DNA from: Anaeromassilibacillus sp001305115
GTDB lineage: Bacteria; Bacillota; Clostridia; Oscillospirales; Acutalibacteraceae
Direction: 5' to 3'
Length of the DNA stretch: 64,000 nucleotides
Assembly: GCA_042854365.1 (NCBI GenBank)
Contig: AP031437.1
Coordinates: forward strand, 3,100,001-3,164,000
This document shows, in pieces, positions 15,111 through 23,111 of this stretch (within the stretch, counting starts at the first letter, position 1; each line of letters starts with the position of its first letter). A program made the translations under genes and the position numbers. The notes below the pieces were generated by a model that was not told the origin of the DNA, searched no databases, and saw nothing but the letters and a program-made list of their open reading frames with translations.

Positions 15111-16337
15111 CTATTCGCCCCCCTTTTTAAATTCCGCTGCACGGAGCATCTGTGACACAAGGTCGATTCCGGATGGGCATGCCACGCTGCACGCAGCGCA
15201 AGCAATGCAATGTTGTACGTTTACCATCCGCAGAGGATCGGGGTTTTCCCGGGAAAGCTGATCGCACACAGCCCACGGCCGAATCCCCCTGGGACAAGCG
15301 CGCGCACAGCTTCCACAGCCAATACAAGGGAAGGTTTTCCATCTTGGCGCGCGTTTGAGTGCGACCAAACAACGCGTATCCAGCGTAACCGGAGCGTCCA
15401 GATCGGACACCTGCTTCCCAGTGATTGAGGACCCGACAAAACAAGCGCCGGGTGTCCCTTCCCCTCCACAGAATCCCAATAGTTCCCGCAATGCCGTGCC
15501 AACAGGTACGCGGACATTGTATGGAGTTGAAACCGCATCGCCGTTCACCGTTACGACCGTCTCTGTCTGTGGGACAGCCTTCTCTAAAAAGTCTGCAAAA
15601 GCGACACAGGCCTGAACCCCAATAAATCCAGTGGTATTTCCCTTGGCATACAGCTCTCTCTTGAGCAATGCACGCGCCGGATAGCGCTCTCCAGCTGGAA
15701 ACGGCTCGACCGTAGGGCACGCCTCATGAATCCGCTTGCTCTCCTTCCGAGAGCTCGCCGCAATACGCCATTCTTCTGCCCCACATGCCTTTGCAGCGGC
15801 GGCTAAGCCCTCCGCCACCCGCTGGGGGTTTTCCCGCAGGACTGCCACTGCGGACGCCACGTAGGGATCATCATCGATCGCATTGCCGAGCAGCAGATTT
15901 ACACCGCGCCGGCGGAAACGTTTTAATTTCTTATATAGCGGCAGGCCATCAAATTCATCTACGATTCCTGCGGCAGCGGCCGCTGCAATAAGCTCCTCCT
16001 GATGCCCTTGCGCCGGTTTCTTTCGCTCCGGAAACTCATATGACCAATCGGGGATCAGAAGGACACAGGTGGTTGGGCCCTTCTGAGCAAGTGTCCTCTC
16101 CCGGATCTCCTTGATACTTCCCGCGGCGGGGGCGTATACCGGCGCAGCAAACTGCGGCGCGGAAAGAGGAGTCCCCTTTTCGATCCAGTCCCCCGGTTCC
16201 ACCAAGCACTCCGAGCGCACGGTACATCCTACCAAGGGAACCCACAACTGTTTCGGCTGAGGAAAGCCCTGTATCTCGTGTTTCAGGGGTTCGTCCCTGT
16301 GCGGCTCCAAACGAACGCCGCGCGGTAACCCTATCAA
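15111..16337 (-). CDS. rnfC: RnfC-like iron-sulfur subunit, NADH/FMN motifs degraded
   Basis: 408 residues. A TTG start at 16337 overlaps the rpe stop (TTGA), indicating coupling. An N-terminal barrel-sandwich region (GDWIEKGTPL...APVYAPAAGSIKEI) and two C-terminal 4Fe-4S motifs (Cys338/341/344/348 and Cys377/380/383/387, both CxxCxxCxxxCP) are intact. The glycine-rich loop that binds NADH/FMN in RnfC (GLGGAxFPT type) is replaced by DEFDGLPLY (residues 127-135), and the NGAECEPY-type motif reads GNAIDDDPY (151-159). It can probably still carry electrons through its clusters, but NADH oxidation looks unlikely. Confidence 0.85.
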   Translation of the reverse strand: MIGLPRGVRLEPHRDEPLKHEIQGFPQPKQLWVPLVGCTVRSECLVEPGDWIEKGTPLSAPQFAAPVYAPAAGSIKEIRERTLAQKGPTTCVLLIPDWSYEFPERKKPAQGHQEELIAAAAAAGIVDEFDGLPLYKKLKRFRRRGVNLLLGNAIDDDPYVASAVAVLRENPQRVAEGLAAAAKACGAEEWRIAASSRKESKRIHEACPTVEPFPAGERYPARALLKRELYAKGNTTGFIGVQACVAFADFLEKAVPQTETVVTVNGDAVSTPYNVRVPVGTALRELLGFCGGEGTPGACFVGSSITGKQVSDLDAPVTLDTRCLVALKRAPRWKTFPCIGCGSCARACPRGIRPWAVCDQLSRENPDPLRMVNVQHCIACAACSVACPSGIDLVSQMLRAAEFKKGGE

Positions 16338-16975
16338 AGGACCACCCCATTCCCTTCTCGAAGGGAGGCGATCGCTTTCGCTGCATCCGGCGCATGGAAT
16401 ACACTGGTTCCCGCCACACAAGCGTCCACGCCAGCCTGTTTTGCAAGAACCGCTGTCTGAGGATTGATACCGCCGTCCACCTCTACGAACACCCCGCGGG
16501 ATTTGAGAGAACGCACCTTATCCATCATGGGTTCCATAAACGACTGGCCGCCAAATCCCGGTTCCACCGTCATCACCAGAACCATATCAAGCTCGTCCAA
16601 AAAGGGCAACACAGCTTCAACAGGTGTTTTCGGTTTTATCGCGACAGCCGGTTTTGCGCCCCCTTCCCGAATCGCCCGGATCGTCTCATGAACGCTGCTC
16701 TCCGCCTCCAGGTGGAACGAGATGATGTCCGCACCTGCCTTTAAAAAATCGTCCACATAGCGCAAGGGTTCGCTAATCATCAAATGGACGTCAAACGGCA
16801 GTTTGGTATAACGCCGGATTGCCCCTACAATGGGCGCGCCGAAGGTCAAGTTCGGTACAAAATGAGCGTCCATGACGTCCAAATGAATCCAATCCGCGCC
16901 GGCCCGCTCCATACGTATGGTTTCTTCTCCCAATTTGGAAAAATCCGAGGACAACATCGATGGTGCAATCAGCAT
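16334..16975 (-). CDS. rpe: ribulose-phosphate 3-epimerase
   Basis: Interconverts ribulose 5-phosphate and xylulose 5-phosphate in the pentose phosphate pathway. The 213 residues carry all family signatures: IAPSMLSSDFSKLG, HLDVMDAHFVPNLTFGAP, FDVHLMI, MTVEPGFGGQSF, VDGGINPQT and the phosphate-binding AGTSVF. An ATG start has AAAGGAGG upstream. It is the first gene of an operon whose other members are Rnf-like electron transfer subunits; coupling of rpe to rnf genes is unusual. Confidence 0.97.
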   Translation of the reverse strand: MLIAPSMLSSDFSKLGEETIRMERAGADWIHLDVMDAHFVPNLTFGAPIVGAIRRYTKLPFDVHLMISEPLRYVDDFLKAGADIISFHLEAESSVHETIRAIREGGAKPAVAIKPKTPVEAVLPFLDELDMVLVMTVEPGFGGQSFMEPMMDKVRSLKSRGVFVEVDGGINPQTAVLAKQAGVDACVAGTSVFHAPDAAKAIASLREGNGVVL

Positions 16976-17037
16976 GACTGCAACCTCCTTTTTTCAATTC
17001 CACAGCGGCCGTTACGGCGCCGGTTTTTCTATCTTTC

Positions 17038-17066
17038 ATTTTATCCGAAATTTGTCTTTTTTTCAA
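17038..17066 (-). promoter_or_regulatory. promoter of the rpe-rnfCDEA operon
   Basis: On the minus strand TTGAAA and TAAAAT, each one base from consensus, are separated by 17 bases. Transcription would start near 17031, about 55 bases before rpe. Confidence 0.7.
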
Positions 17067-17115
17067 CCAAACGCGAAAAACGAAGCTGTTGAATTCCGGA
17101 ATTCCTACTGTGAAA

Positions 17116-17364
17116 GGAATGGCACCCTCTCAAAAGCCTGGTCAAGAAGACTGGCTGCCGGGGAAAGGCCTTTCTGTGATTCGACACTTTGTAGAGCCAT
17201 TCCATGCGAAATATGCTGAACCCCACCTTTTACAACCTGTCTTGAAGCCTAGGAAAGCCAAATGTGCGCAGGGCATCAACCCTGCGCACATTTGCCGCCG
17301 CGAGCGAACAGACACCAATATCCCGGGGCCAGCTGGACGCCCGGGTCTTGGCCGAACCCGGGCG
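17116..17364. other. structured GC-rich intergenic segment
   Basis: Three inverted repeats in 250 bases: GGAATGGC/GCCATTCC enclosing 72 bases (17116-17203); a perfect 15-bp hairpin CAAATGTGCGCAGGG with a 6-base loop (17259-17294); and a 9-bp hairpin CGCCCGGGT/ACCCGGGCG (17338-17364). None has a T-tract. Reading frames here look like chance. It may be a structured RNA of unknown class, either strand. Confidence 0.4.
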
Positions 17365-17484
17365 ATCTATCGTGAAGCGGTGGAAAATATATTTGCCCCG
17401 CACTCCCATAGTATGCACCCCGGTCCAAAATGGACTGCAAAATCCTGCGAAACTTACAATTGCCATCCGCAAATTTCTGTCCTC

Positions 17485-17748
17485 TTATCCTTCGCTGTTA
17501 TCCTTTTTTCGTTCACGGTAATAAGCCATACATAGCAGCACCAACGCCACTGCCATCACGCCGCGGAACGCCCAACCGAGCGCGCCCGCAAACAGATCCT
17601 GCTGTAAAATCGCCCCAACCAGCCACCACGCGCCCATTACGAAAAACAATGCCCCTGCAAAATAAAAAATCTTATTCAGCTTCCCAAACCGAAAGACCAG
17701 AAGCAATGCCACAATAAACCACATGGCTGCATATAAATAATCCAACAA
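17485..17748 (-). CDS. small membrane protein, unknown function
   Basis: 87 residues with three predicted membrane helices (YAAMWFIVALLLVFRF, IFYFAGALFFVMGAWWLVGAIL, WAFRGVMAVALVLLCMAYY) and a charged C-terminus (RERKKDNSEG). TTG start with AGAGG nine bases upstream. I do not recognise a family. The adjacent upstream gene also encodes a small hydrophobic protein. Confidence 0.6.
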   Translation of the reverse strand: MLDYLYAAMWFIVALLLVFRFGKLNKIFYFAGALFFVMGAWWLVGAILQQDLFAGALGWAFRGVMAVALVLLCMAYYRERKKDNSEG

Positions 17749-17837
17749 ATCGCATAACCTCTTTTACACCGGACCACAGGGTTCGGGTTTTTTGTTTTTC
17801 AGTATACGCCCACCCTGAAATCCTGTCAACCGTTCTG

Positions 17838-18143
17838 TCAGCCCGCACGTTTCACCTGTCTCGACTGCACGGACGCCCGATGCAGGGCCCGCAAGCGGCG
17901 AGTCCGGCGAATGCGAAAGAGATATTCCCGGCGGACACGCAATGTACAACAGAATCCCATCGCCAATTCCAAAATACTCTGTACTCCTGTAAAAAATAAG
18001 TTCCCTTGCCCTGCTAGTAGGGAAACCAATCCCATGACCGCCATCATAGCACACAGCATTCGATTCGCGTCTGTCTTCGGTTGATATTGTACAAATAGCG
18101 TGCACGCACCGGCAATCATAAGAATTCCTATGAATTCCAACAT
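17838..18143 (-). CDS. small membrane protein, unknown function
   Basis: 101 residues. The N-terminal two thirds are hydrophobic (FIGILMIAGACTLFVQY, MLCAMMAVMGLVSLLAG, FFTGVQSILELAMGFC) and the C-terminus is strongly basic (RVRREYLFRIRRTRRLRALHR), so the tail should face the cytoplasm. ATG start with GGAGGGAG upstream. No family recognised. It is separated from the next small membrane protein by 89 bases and may be co-transcribed with it. Confidence 0.6.
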   Translation of the reverse strand: MLEFIGILMIAGACTLFVQYQPKTDANRMLCAMMAVMGLVSLLAGQGNLFFTGVQSILELAMGFCCTLRVRREYLFRIRRTRRLRALHRASVQSRQVKRAG

Positions 18144-18499
18144 CCCGTTCTCCCTCCAAAACGTTCATATGTTCTATTTCTTTCCCATGATAACACATAT
18201 GTTCTGTAAATACAAGAGAAGCCGCAAAAATATTCGAACAAAAGGCCGATCTGCTTTCTTACTGCCGATCAACCGTTTTCTTCGCCGTAGAAAGCGCTCT
18301 TCTGTATTCCCATAAATATGTAAAACAAAAGCGCCCCCTAAGGGGCGCCTGTTAAAAATTCCTTTTCGCTGCCGTATATCGAATCCTAGAAGCAACCGTC
18401 ATTCTGGGTAAGCTCCGCCTTCCCCACAGCAAAGCCGTAGAGAAACCGCTAGCCTACACAGAAAATCGGATTCACGCCATCCTGTGAACGCCTCTTCTA
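18144..18499. other. intergenic region
   Basis: No gene seen. The only clear element is the hairpin at 18331-18348, listed separately as a terminator of the 3D-domain protein gene. Confidence 0.4.
18331..18348 (-). terminator. probable terminator of the 3D-domain protein gene
   Basis: 7-bp GC stem (GCGCCCC/GGGGCGC, 4-base loop) followed on the minus strand by TTTTGTTTT, about 150 bases after the stop codon at 18500. Confidence 0.65.
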
Positions 18500-19747
18500 C
18501 TAGGACAAAATATACAGGTTCATGTTTCGCACGCCAAAGTTTATACACTCATTGTACGTGTCGTAGTACAAGTCCGCAACAATCCGGCCGCTCTTTACAC
18601 CGCCGCCTGTGTCCGCAGCAATGGCGTAACCATAGACGGTCTTTCCGTCCGGAGAAGCGATATACATTTTCGTACCATACGGAATGATATTTGGATTGAC
18701 GGCTACCAGGCCCACTGCCGCAGGTTTTCCAGTAGAGGTATATCCACCACCCGTGTAGGCAGAACTGCGCCCAGAGATCACCTTGGAGTACCTAATCGTA
18801 TTTCCATTGTGATCGGTAAGGGTACCGTCTCCATTGACCACCGCAATACCGCTCTTCGGCTTTGCGCCAACAGTAACAACCTTTGTGACCGGCTCTTTCA
18901 ACACCGTTGTATGGAGAACGGTCTCCTCAGCCAACTGACCGTCAATAAACTTCTGACGCTTTTCAACGGTCTGGCTGCCTACCTGACCCTCGACTTCCAC
19001 AATCGTCTTGCCGCTGTCGAGCGTCGCATCCTTTTTTGTTGTCGTCTCATAAGGAATTTCTTCTGTCACTGTAACATCCTGATAAGTCACACGGGATACG
19101 ACAATTTGCATGCCGTCGCAAACGCGTTCCTGCAGGTTCACACTGACAAGATCATCGGCTCCAAGGGCAATCCCTTGATCCGACAGGGTTTGTTCCACCG
19201 TGTTGGACGGAGCCAGCAATTCGCGGGTCTCTCCATCCGCTGTGATGGATACTTCATATCTGCGGGTGACTACGATTTCCGTGTCCTCCGTCACTTTCTC
19301 GTTTTCGTCGGGCTCCACCACATCGTTTACACCGAGGGTCACGCCCACCTTTTCCAACACATCTTCCACGTCTTCGCCATAGTAGGCGAGTACCGTATGA
19401 CTGACATCGTCCGCCAAAACCGTCGTCTCATAAGCACTCTTAACGGTCAGATAGATTGATGTTTCGTCCTCGGAACGGGAGATGTCGTCCATAGGCCCAA
19501 CTTCAATCTCTGGATATTGAGCCTTTGCCTGGTTCAGGATGTCCTGCGTCCCGCCGCTGGTTGTCTGCAGCGTGTAGGTTTCCCCATTATAATTGAGATT
19601 GACGTCGCGGGTGGCAGCCATAACTGTAATCACCGAACTAACCGTGATCGCAACCATCACCAACAGTGCAGTCAGTCTTTTAAATGGGGTTTTGCACAGG
19701 AAGCGCTTTGCGTTCTCCACAAATTGCTTCGCATTCTGATTGAACAT
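18500..19747 (-). CDS. DUF348/G5/3D-domain cell-wall protein (YabE-like)
   Basis: About 415 residues, starting at ATG 19747 after AAAGGTGA. An N-terminal signal-anchor helix (LTALLVMVAITVSSVITVMA) is followed by DUF348 ubiquitin-like domains (VLADDVSHTVLAYYGEDVEDVLEKVGVTLGVND; LLAPSNTVEQTLSDQGIALGADD), a G5 domain (EIPYETTTKKDATLDSGKTIVEVEGQVG...), and a C-terminal 3D domain (SAYTGGGYTSTGKPAAVGLVAVNPNIIPYGTKMYI...AADTGGGVKSGRIVADLYYDT). The 3D aspartates (ADTGG, VADLYY) are present. Members of this family act as muralytic, resuscitation- or germination-related enzymes outside the membrane. Confidence 0.92.
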   Translation of the reverse strand: MFNQNAKQFVENAKRFLCKTPFKRLTALLVMVAITVSSVITVMAATRDVNLNYNGETYTLQTTSGGTQDILNQAKAQYPEIEVGPMDDISRSEDETSIYLTVKSAYETTVLADDVSHTVLAYYGEDVEDVLEKVGVTLGVNDVVEPDENEKVTEDTEIVVTRRYEVSITADGETRELLAPSNTVEQTLSDQGIALGADDLVSVNLQERVCDGMQIVVSRVTYQDVTVTEEIPYETTTKKDATLDSGKTIVEVEGQVGSQTVEKRQKFIDGQLAEETVLHTTVLKEPVTKVVTVGAKPKSGIAVVNGDGTLTDHNGNTIRYSKVISGRSSAYTGGGYTSTGKPAAVGLVAVNPNIIPYGTKMYIASPDGKTVYGYAIAADTGGGVKSGRIVADLYYDTYNECINFGVRNMNLYILS

Positions 19748-19915
19748 TGTTTCACCTTTTTCCTTTTCTGCGGCAATTTCGGTTCGTGCCATCACCATTT
19801 CTCTGTCATCCTGTTTGACATGGAAAGGCCTTCGACAAAGTAAATAACTTACTATAATTCGGGGATTTTCTCCCCGGCCGCCGCTTCATGGTTATTGGGG
19901 TTTGTCAATGCACGT

Positions 19916-19944
19916 ATTATATTCATCCAAACGACGATTGTCAA
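19916..19944 (-). promoter_or_regulatory. consensus sigma-A promoter of the 3D-domain gene
   Basis: Perfect TTGACA and TATAAT separated by 17 bases on the minus strand. The leader of about 160 bases contains a CGGGGA/TCCCCG hairpin near 19860-19877. Confidence 0.85.
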
Positions 19945-21094
19945 ATTTAAAAAAACAAGGCTTTTGAGCATTATGAACAACTTGAAAAACAAAATATCAC
20001 ACCGTTTTCCTGGGTAGTTTCTCTTTTCGACCGGTTTTCCCCGCTGATTGGGAAGATTTTGCCCCCGATTTCTGTGCAGAATGTAAAAACTTCTGGTTAC
20101 AAACTTGTTACAAAGGTTTCAAGCCTGTATTTTATGCCTGAAACATGCCGTTCATTCACAAAAAAAGAGACGCTGGACCCTCCAAAAACGGCTTGAGTCC
20201 TGACTTTTCAAACGAGCTCTTAAAAAGCGTCTTGTCTCATCCTGGGAGTTTTCCAGGCGAATATTTCCAACCCAATCGCTTGTTTCTATGGATTGTTTCT
20301 TCCATTGTGGACGACTTTTTTCCACATTTTTCAACCACTTTTCCACGTATCTGAAAAAAGGCCTGTTTTCCTTATATAGGAAGGTCTTTCCCACGCCGGA
20401 TCCCGCAAACAAGCATCCCTGCCTTATGTGGTCTCCGACAGCTACCACGATGCCTACCACAATGTACCCCTTTTTATGAAAAGAGCTTTTCTGCGTACTT
20501 TCTTGAGAAATGGTAAATTTTCTTCTCGAAAAAGAATTTTTCAAGTTAAAACTGCTGACCACTATAGGATTGCAGTGGATACTTCCATTTTATCACCGTG
20601 TTTCATCGGACAATCCAACCTTAAAGATTCCACATCGAATCCTCCCGCTATAAAACCGCTCAGCACTGTATATTGGGGCTCTGGTTCGATTTTCCGAACG
20701 TTTTCCACTATTTCCACACAGTTTTCCACCGTTGAAAAGAAAAACTTTGTGGAAAACCCGACCTCCTTTTTGCGGTTTTACTCCACATTCTTTGCAGTTT
20801 TCCACAGCTTTCCTAAAAAAGCAATGCGATCCCGCAGGCCGAACCATCCGCTTGCATGCAAAATAAAGCTGCCTGCTTCCCAATCCTCCCGCCAATCGGC
20901 CGGAAACGATTGTATTTATTATGCAGAAGCAATCGGCTTTTCCACGCAAAAAGCCTCCCAAGGTTCGTTCCCTGGGAGGCCTGCATATTGCTCTAAAAAG
21001 ACAGTCTCCCATTAATTTCTTTGTGATATGCCTATAGCATCTTCTTCACGGCGGCCGCGGGGGCTTTACCACAATGGCCTCCAGTTCTCCACAT
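19945..21094. other. gene-free region with a cluster of DnaA-box-like motifs
   Basis: No credible gene on either strand. TTTTCCACA (one mismatch to the DnaA box TTATCCACA) occurs at 20318-20326 and 20798-20806 on plus and 20748-20756 on minus. Near variants occur at 20339, 20701, 20710 and 20722. The stretch is T-rich with several TTTCCAC runs. A second terminator-like hairpin is at 20953-20980. Confidence 0.4.
20953..20980 (-). terminator. second terminator-like hairpin downstream of rpsI
   Basis: Stem GCCTCCCA/TGGGAGGC followed on the minus strand by TTTTTG. It lies 115 bases beyond the main rpsI terminator, so it is either a backup terminator or ends a short untranslated transcript. Confidence 0.55.
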
Positions 21095-21101
21095 AAAAAA
21101 G

Positions 21102-21128
21102 TCCCGAAGACCCATAGGATCTTCGGGA
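21102..21128 (-). terminator. terminator of rplM-rpsI
   Basis: 9-bp stem TCCCGAAGA/TCTTCGGGA followed on the minus strand by CTTTTTT, 20 bases after the rpsI stop. Confidence 0.88.
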
Positions 21129-21148
21129 TATAGTTCCCAGATAAATAA

Positions 21149-21550
21149 TTATCTCTTGGAGAACTGCGGAGCACGACGTGCGGCCTTGAGGCCGTATTTC
21201 TTACGTTCCTTCATTCTCGGGTCACGTGTCAAGAATCCTGCCTTCTTGAGAGAAGCGCGCAGGTTCTCGGAATCATACTGCAACAGGGCACGTGCGATAC
21301 CATGGCGGATTGCACCAGCCTGTCCCGTTACGCCGCCGCCTGCCACACGGCAGACAACGTCAAACTTCTCATTGGTCTCGGTGAGCACCAGCGGCTGACG
21401 TACGATCAGCTTGAGGGTCTCAAGGCCGAAATAATCGTCGATGTCACGATCGTTGATCGTCACCTTGCCGGTGCCCTGGTACAGGCGCACACGAGCGACG
21501 GAGCTCTTTCTTCTGCCAGTTCCGTAAAAATAAGGTGCTTTCTCGTACAT
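21149..21550 (-). CDS. rpsI: 30S ribosomal protein S9
   Basis: 133 residues. The family N-terminus (YFYGTGRRKSSVARVRLYQGTGKVTIN), the central GGGVTGQAGAIRHGIARAL and the C-terminal signature DPRMKERKKYGLKAARRAPQFSKR are all present; the terminal SKR enters the ribosomal P site. It lies 15 bases after rplM, in the usual L13-S9 pair. Confidence 0.99.
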   Translation of the reverse strand: MYEKAPYFYGTGRRKSSVARVRLYQGTGKVTINDRDIDDYFGLETLKLIVRQPLVLTETNEKFDVVCRVAGGGVTGQAGAIRHGIARALLQYDSENLRASLKKAGFLTRDPRMKERKKYGLKAARRAPQFSKR

Positions 21551-21565
21551 AGTTCAGTCCCTCCC

Positions 21566-21994
21566 TTATAACTCCCAGGCTGCGGGCTTCTGGGCGGCAT
21601 GCTTATGCTCAGCGCCGTCGAACAAACGCAGTCTGGTCAATGCAGCGCGGCCGATGGTGGTGCTCGGAATCATGCCCTTAACGGCCAATTCCATCGCCTT
21701 GGTCGGACGCTGTTCCATGAGGGTGTCATAACGGACCGCCTTAAGGTGGCCGATATAACCGGTGTGACGATAATAGAATTTCTTCTCCAGCTTTTTGCCG
21801 GTGAGAACTGCCTTTGCGCAGTTAATGATAATGACATGATCCCCGCAATCAACATGGGGAGCAAAGGTCGGCTTATGTTTGCCGCGCAGAAGAACAGCAG
21901 CCTGAGCAGCAACACGGCCCAGCGGCTTTCCTGCCGCGTCAATCACATACCACTTGCGGTCGACTTCGCCGGCCTTGGGCATATAAGTGGACAT
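21566..21994 (-). CDS. rplM: 50S ribosomal protein L13
   Basis: 142 residues from ATG 21994 (MSTYMPKAGEVDRKWYVIDA), preceded by TTGGAGG. The L13 signatures are visible: GRVAAQAAVLLRGKHKP, GDHVIIINCAKAVLTGKKLEKKFYYRHTGYIG, and KGMIPSTTIGRAALTRLRLFDGAEHKHAAQKPAAWEL. The reading frame is open upstream through the leader hairpin, but that part is not L13-like and is probably untranslated. Followed by rpsI. Confidence 0.98.
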   Translation of the reverse strand: MSTYMPKAGEVDRKWYVIDAAGKPLGRVAAQAAVLLRGKHKPTFAPHVDCGDHVIIINCAKAVLTGKKLEKKFYYRHTGYIGHLKAVRYDTLMEQRPTKAMELAVKGMIPSTTIGRAALTRLRLFDGAEHKHAAQKPAAWEL

Positions 21995-22126
21995 AGCTTT
22001 TACCTCCAATGATGTTTCAAAATTCCCGAGCCTATCCCTGAATCGCCGCAAATTCTCCGGCAGCTCAGGGATAGGCTCTTTGCAGGTGCGCAATTCCTTA
22101 TACAGGTAGACGCTTCCCACAGTGCA
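21995..22126 (-). promoter_or_regulatory. rplM leader, L13-type autoregulatory RNA
   Basis: A 130-base untranslated leader contains a 14-bp perfect stem GAGCCTATCCCTGA/TCAGGGATAGGCTC (22028-22078), itself enclosing a smaller hairpin, just before the L13 ribosome site. The 5' part (ACTGTGGGAAGCG...) resembles the L13 leader seen in Firmicutes, where L13 represses its own operon. Family assignment is from memory. Confidence 0.6.
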
Positions 22127-22132
22127 GTAATG

Positions 22133-22161
22133 ATCTTACCACACCGGATGCAAGGTGTCAA
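22133..22161 (-). promoter_or_regulatory. promoter of rplM-rpsI
   Basis: TTGACA and TAAGAT separated by 17 bases on the minus strand; start near 22126. Confidence 0.8.
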
Positions 22162-22311
22162 GAGAAAAAAGCGGATATTTTAATTTAGTTTGCTCAAAGC
22201 TTCTGTTTTCTCCCCTTTTTGGCCGATTATCTCCTAGAAACTCTTCCGTCATTTCATTTGTTAAAAACCTGTCAAGATAGAACTTCCCTTTTCTTTTTCT
22301 CCTGTATCCTG

Positions 22312-22317
22312 TATAAT
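22312..22317 (+). promoter_or_regulatory. candidate -10 box upstream of the TtcA-like gene
   Basis: TATAAT about 84 bases before the ATG at 22401. The -35 region at 17-base spacing (TTTTCT) is weak. Nothing else is seen in 22162-22400. Confidence 0.4.
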
Positions 22318-22400
22318 AGCGCTAAACAAACCGGCAAGTTTTCTTATACATTATATATAGGGATTTTTTGCGGTCATTTGCGTGAGGATGGAGGCACATT

Positions 22401-23111
22401 ATGCAGAAGATTATGGGAGAAATGCGCGCTGCAATGGAGCGATATGAGATGGTCGAACCGGGAGACCGCATTGCGGTCGGCGTTTCAGGCGGCAAGGATT
22501 CCTTAGTGCTGCTGAGTGGCTTGGCATCCCTACGCGCATATTACCCAAAGCCGTTTGAGGTGGTTGCTCTGACCATTGACCCGTGTTTTGGTGGAAAACA
22601 GGCCGATTTCAGCCCTATTTCTGCTCTGTGCAGTTCCATGCAAGTGGAATATCGTCTGCGTCGTTCTCGCCTGGGAGACATCATCTTTGAAGAACGCAAA
22701 GAAAAAAATCCGTGTAGCCTGTGTGCACGGATGCGGCGCGGCATCCTACACAATATGGCAAAGGAGGCCGGCTGTAATAAACTGGCGTTGGGGCATCATT
22801 TTGACGATGCGGTCCAGACCTTTTTTATGAATCTTTTCTATGGAGGGAAGCTCTCCTGCTTTTCTCCAAAAACATATCTCTCCCGTAAGGATCTCTGGAT
22901 GGTCCGCCCCTTAATCTTTACAGAAGAAGCGGCAATCCGGTCAGCCGCACGACGCCATGCACTCCCCGTGGTAAAAAGCGCCTGCCCTGCGGACGGTGTC
23001 ACCAGCCGCCAGGACACTGCTCTCTTGATCGCCAATTTGGAACACCAGTTTCCCGATCTACGCGCAAAGGTCATGGGGGCGATGCAGCGCTCGCATCTCT
23101 CCAATTGGTAA
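22401..23111 (+). CDS. TtcA-like PP-loop ATPase (tRNA thiolation family)
   Basis: 236 residues. The PP-loop SGGKDSLVLL (residues 29-38) binds ATP for adenylation. NPCSLCARMRRG carries a Cys-x2-Cys pair and a later Cys sits in KSACPADG, the arrangement used by TtcA-type enzymes to hold an Fe-S cluster. GHHFDDAVQTFFMNLFYGG and the PLIFTEEAAIRSAARRHALPVV segment also match. TtcA 2-thiolates C32 of tRNA; firmicute relatives are poorly characterised, so the substrate is uncertain. ATG start with GGAGG seven bases upstream. Confidence 0.8.
   Translation: MQKIMGEMRAAMERYEMVEPGDRIAVGVSGGKDSLVLLSGLASLRAYYPKPFEVVALTIDPCFGGKQADFSPISALCSSMQVEYRLRRSRLGDIIFEERKEKNPCSLCARMRRGILHNMAKEAGCNKLALGHHFDDAVQTFFMNLFYGGKLSCFSPKTYLSRKDLWMVRPLIFTEEAAIRSAARRHALPVVKSACPADGVTSRQDTALLIANLEHQFPDLRAKVMGAMQRSHLSNW

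Noticed and set aside
17116..17203. tRNA-like 88-base element with an acceptor-like stem
   Set aside because: A TTCGA-like loop exists, but no T-arm, D-arm or anticodon arm can be paired correctly.
17089..17535. Open frames of 80 to 148 codons on both strands over the structured segment
   Set aside because: No ribosome sites, no domain features, and they cross perfect inverted repeats.
19748..19915. c-di-AMP (ydaO) riboswitch upstream of the 3D-domain gene
   Set aside because: Such genes often have one, but the conserved core motifs of ydaO are not visible in the leader; only a small GC hairpin is.
20145..21015. Several open frames upstream of the 3D-domain gene
   Set aside because: Ser/Phe-rich translations of T-rich repeats, no ribosome sites and no family features.
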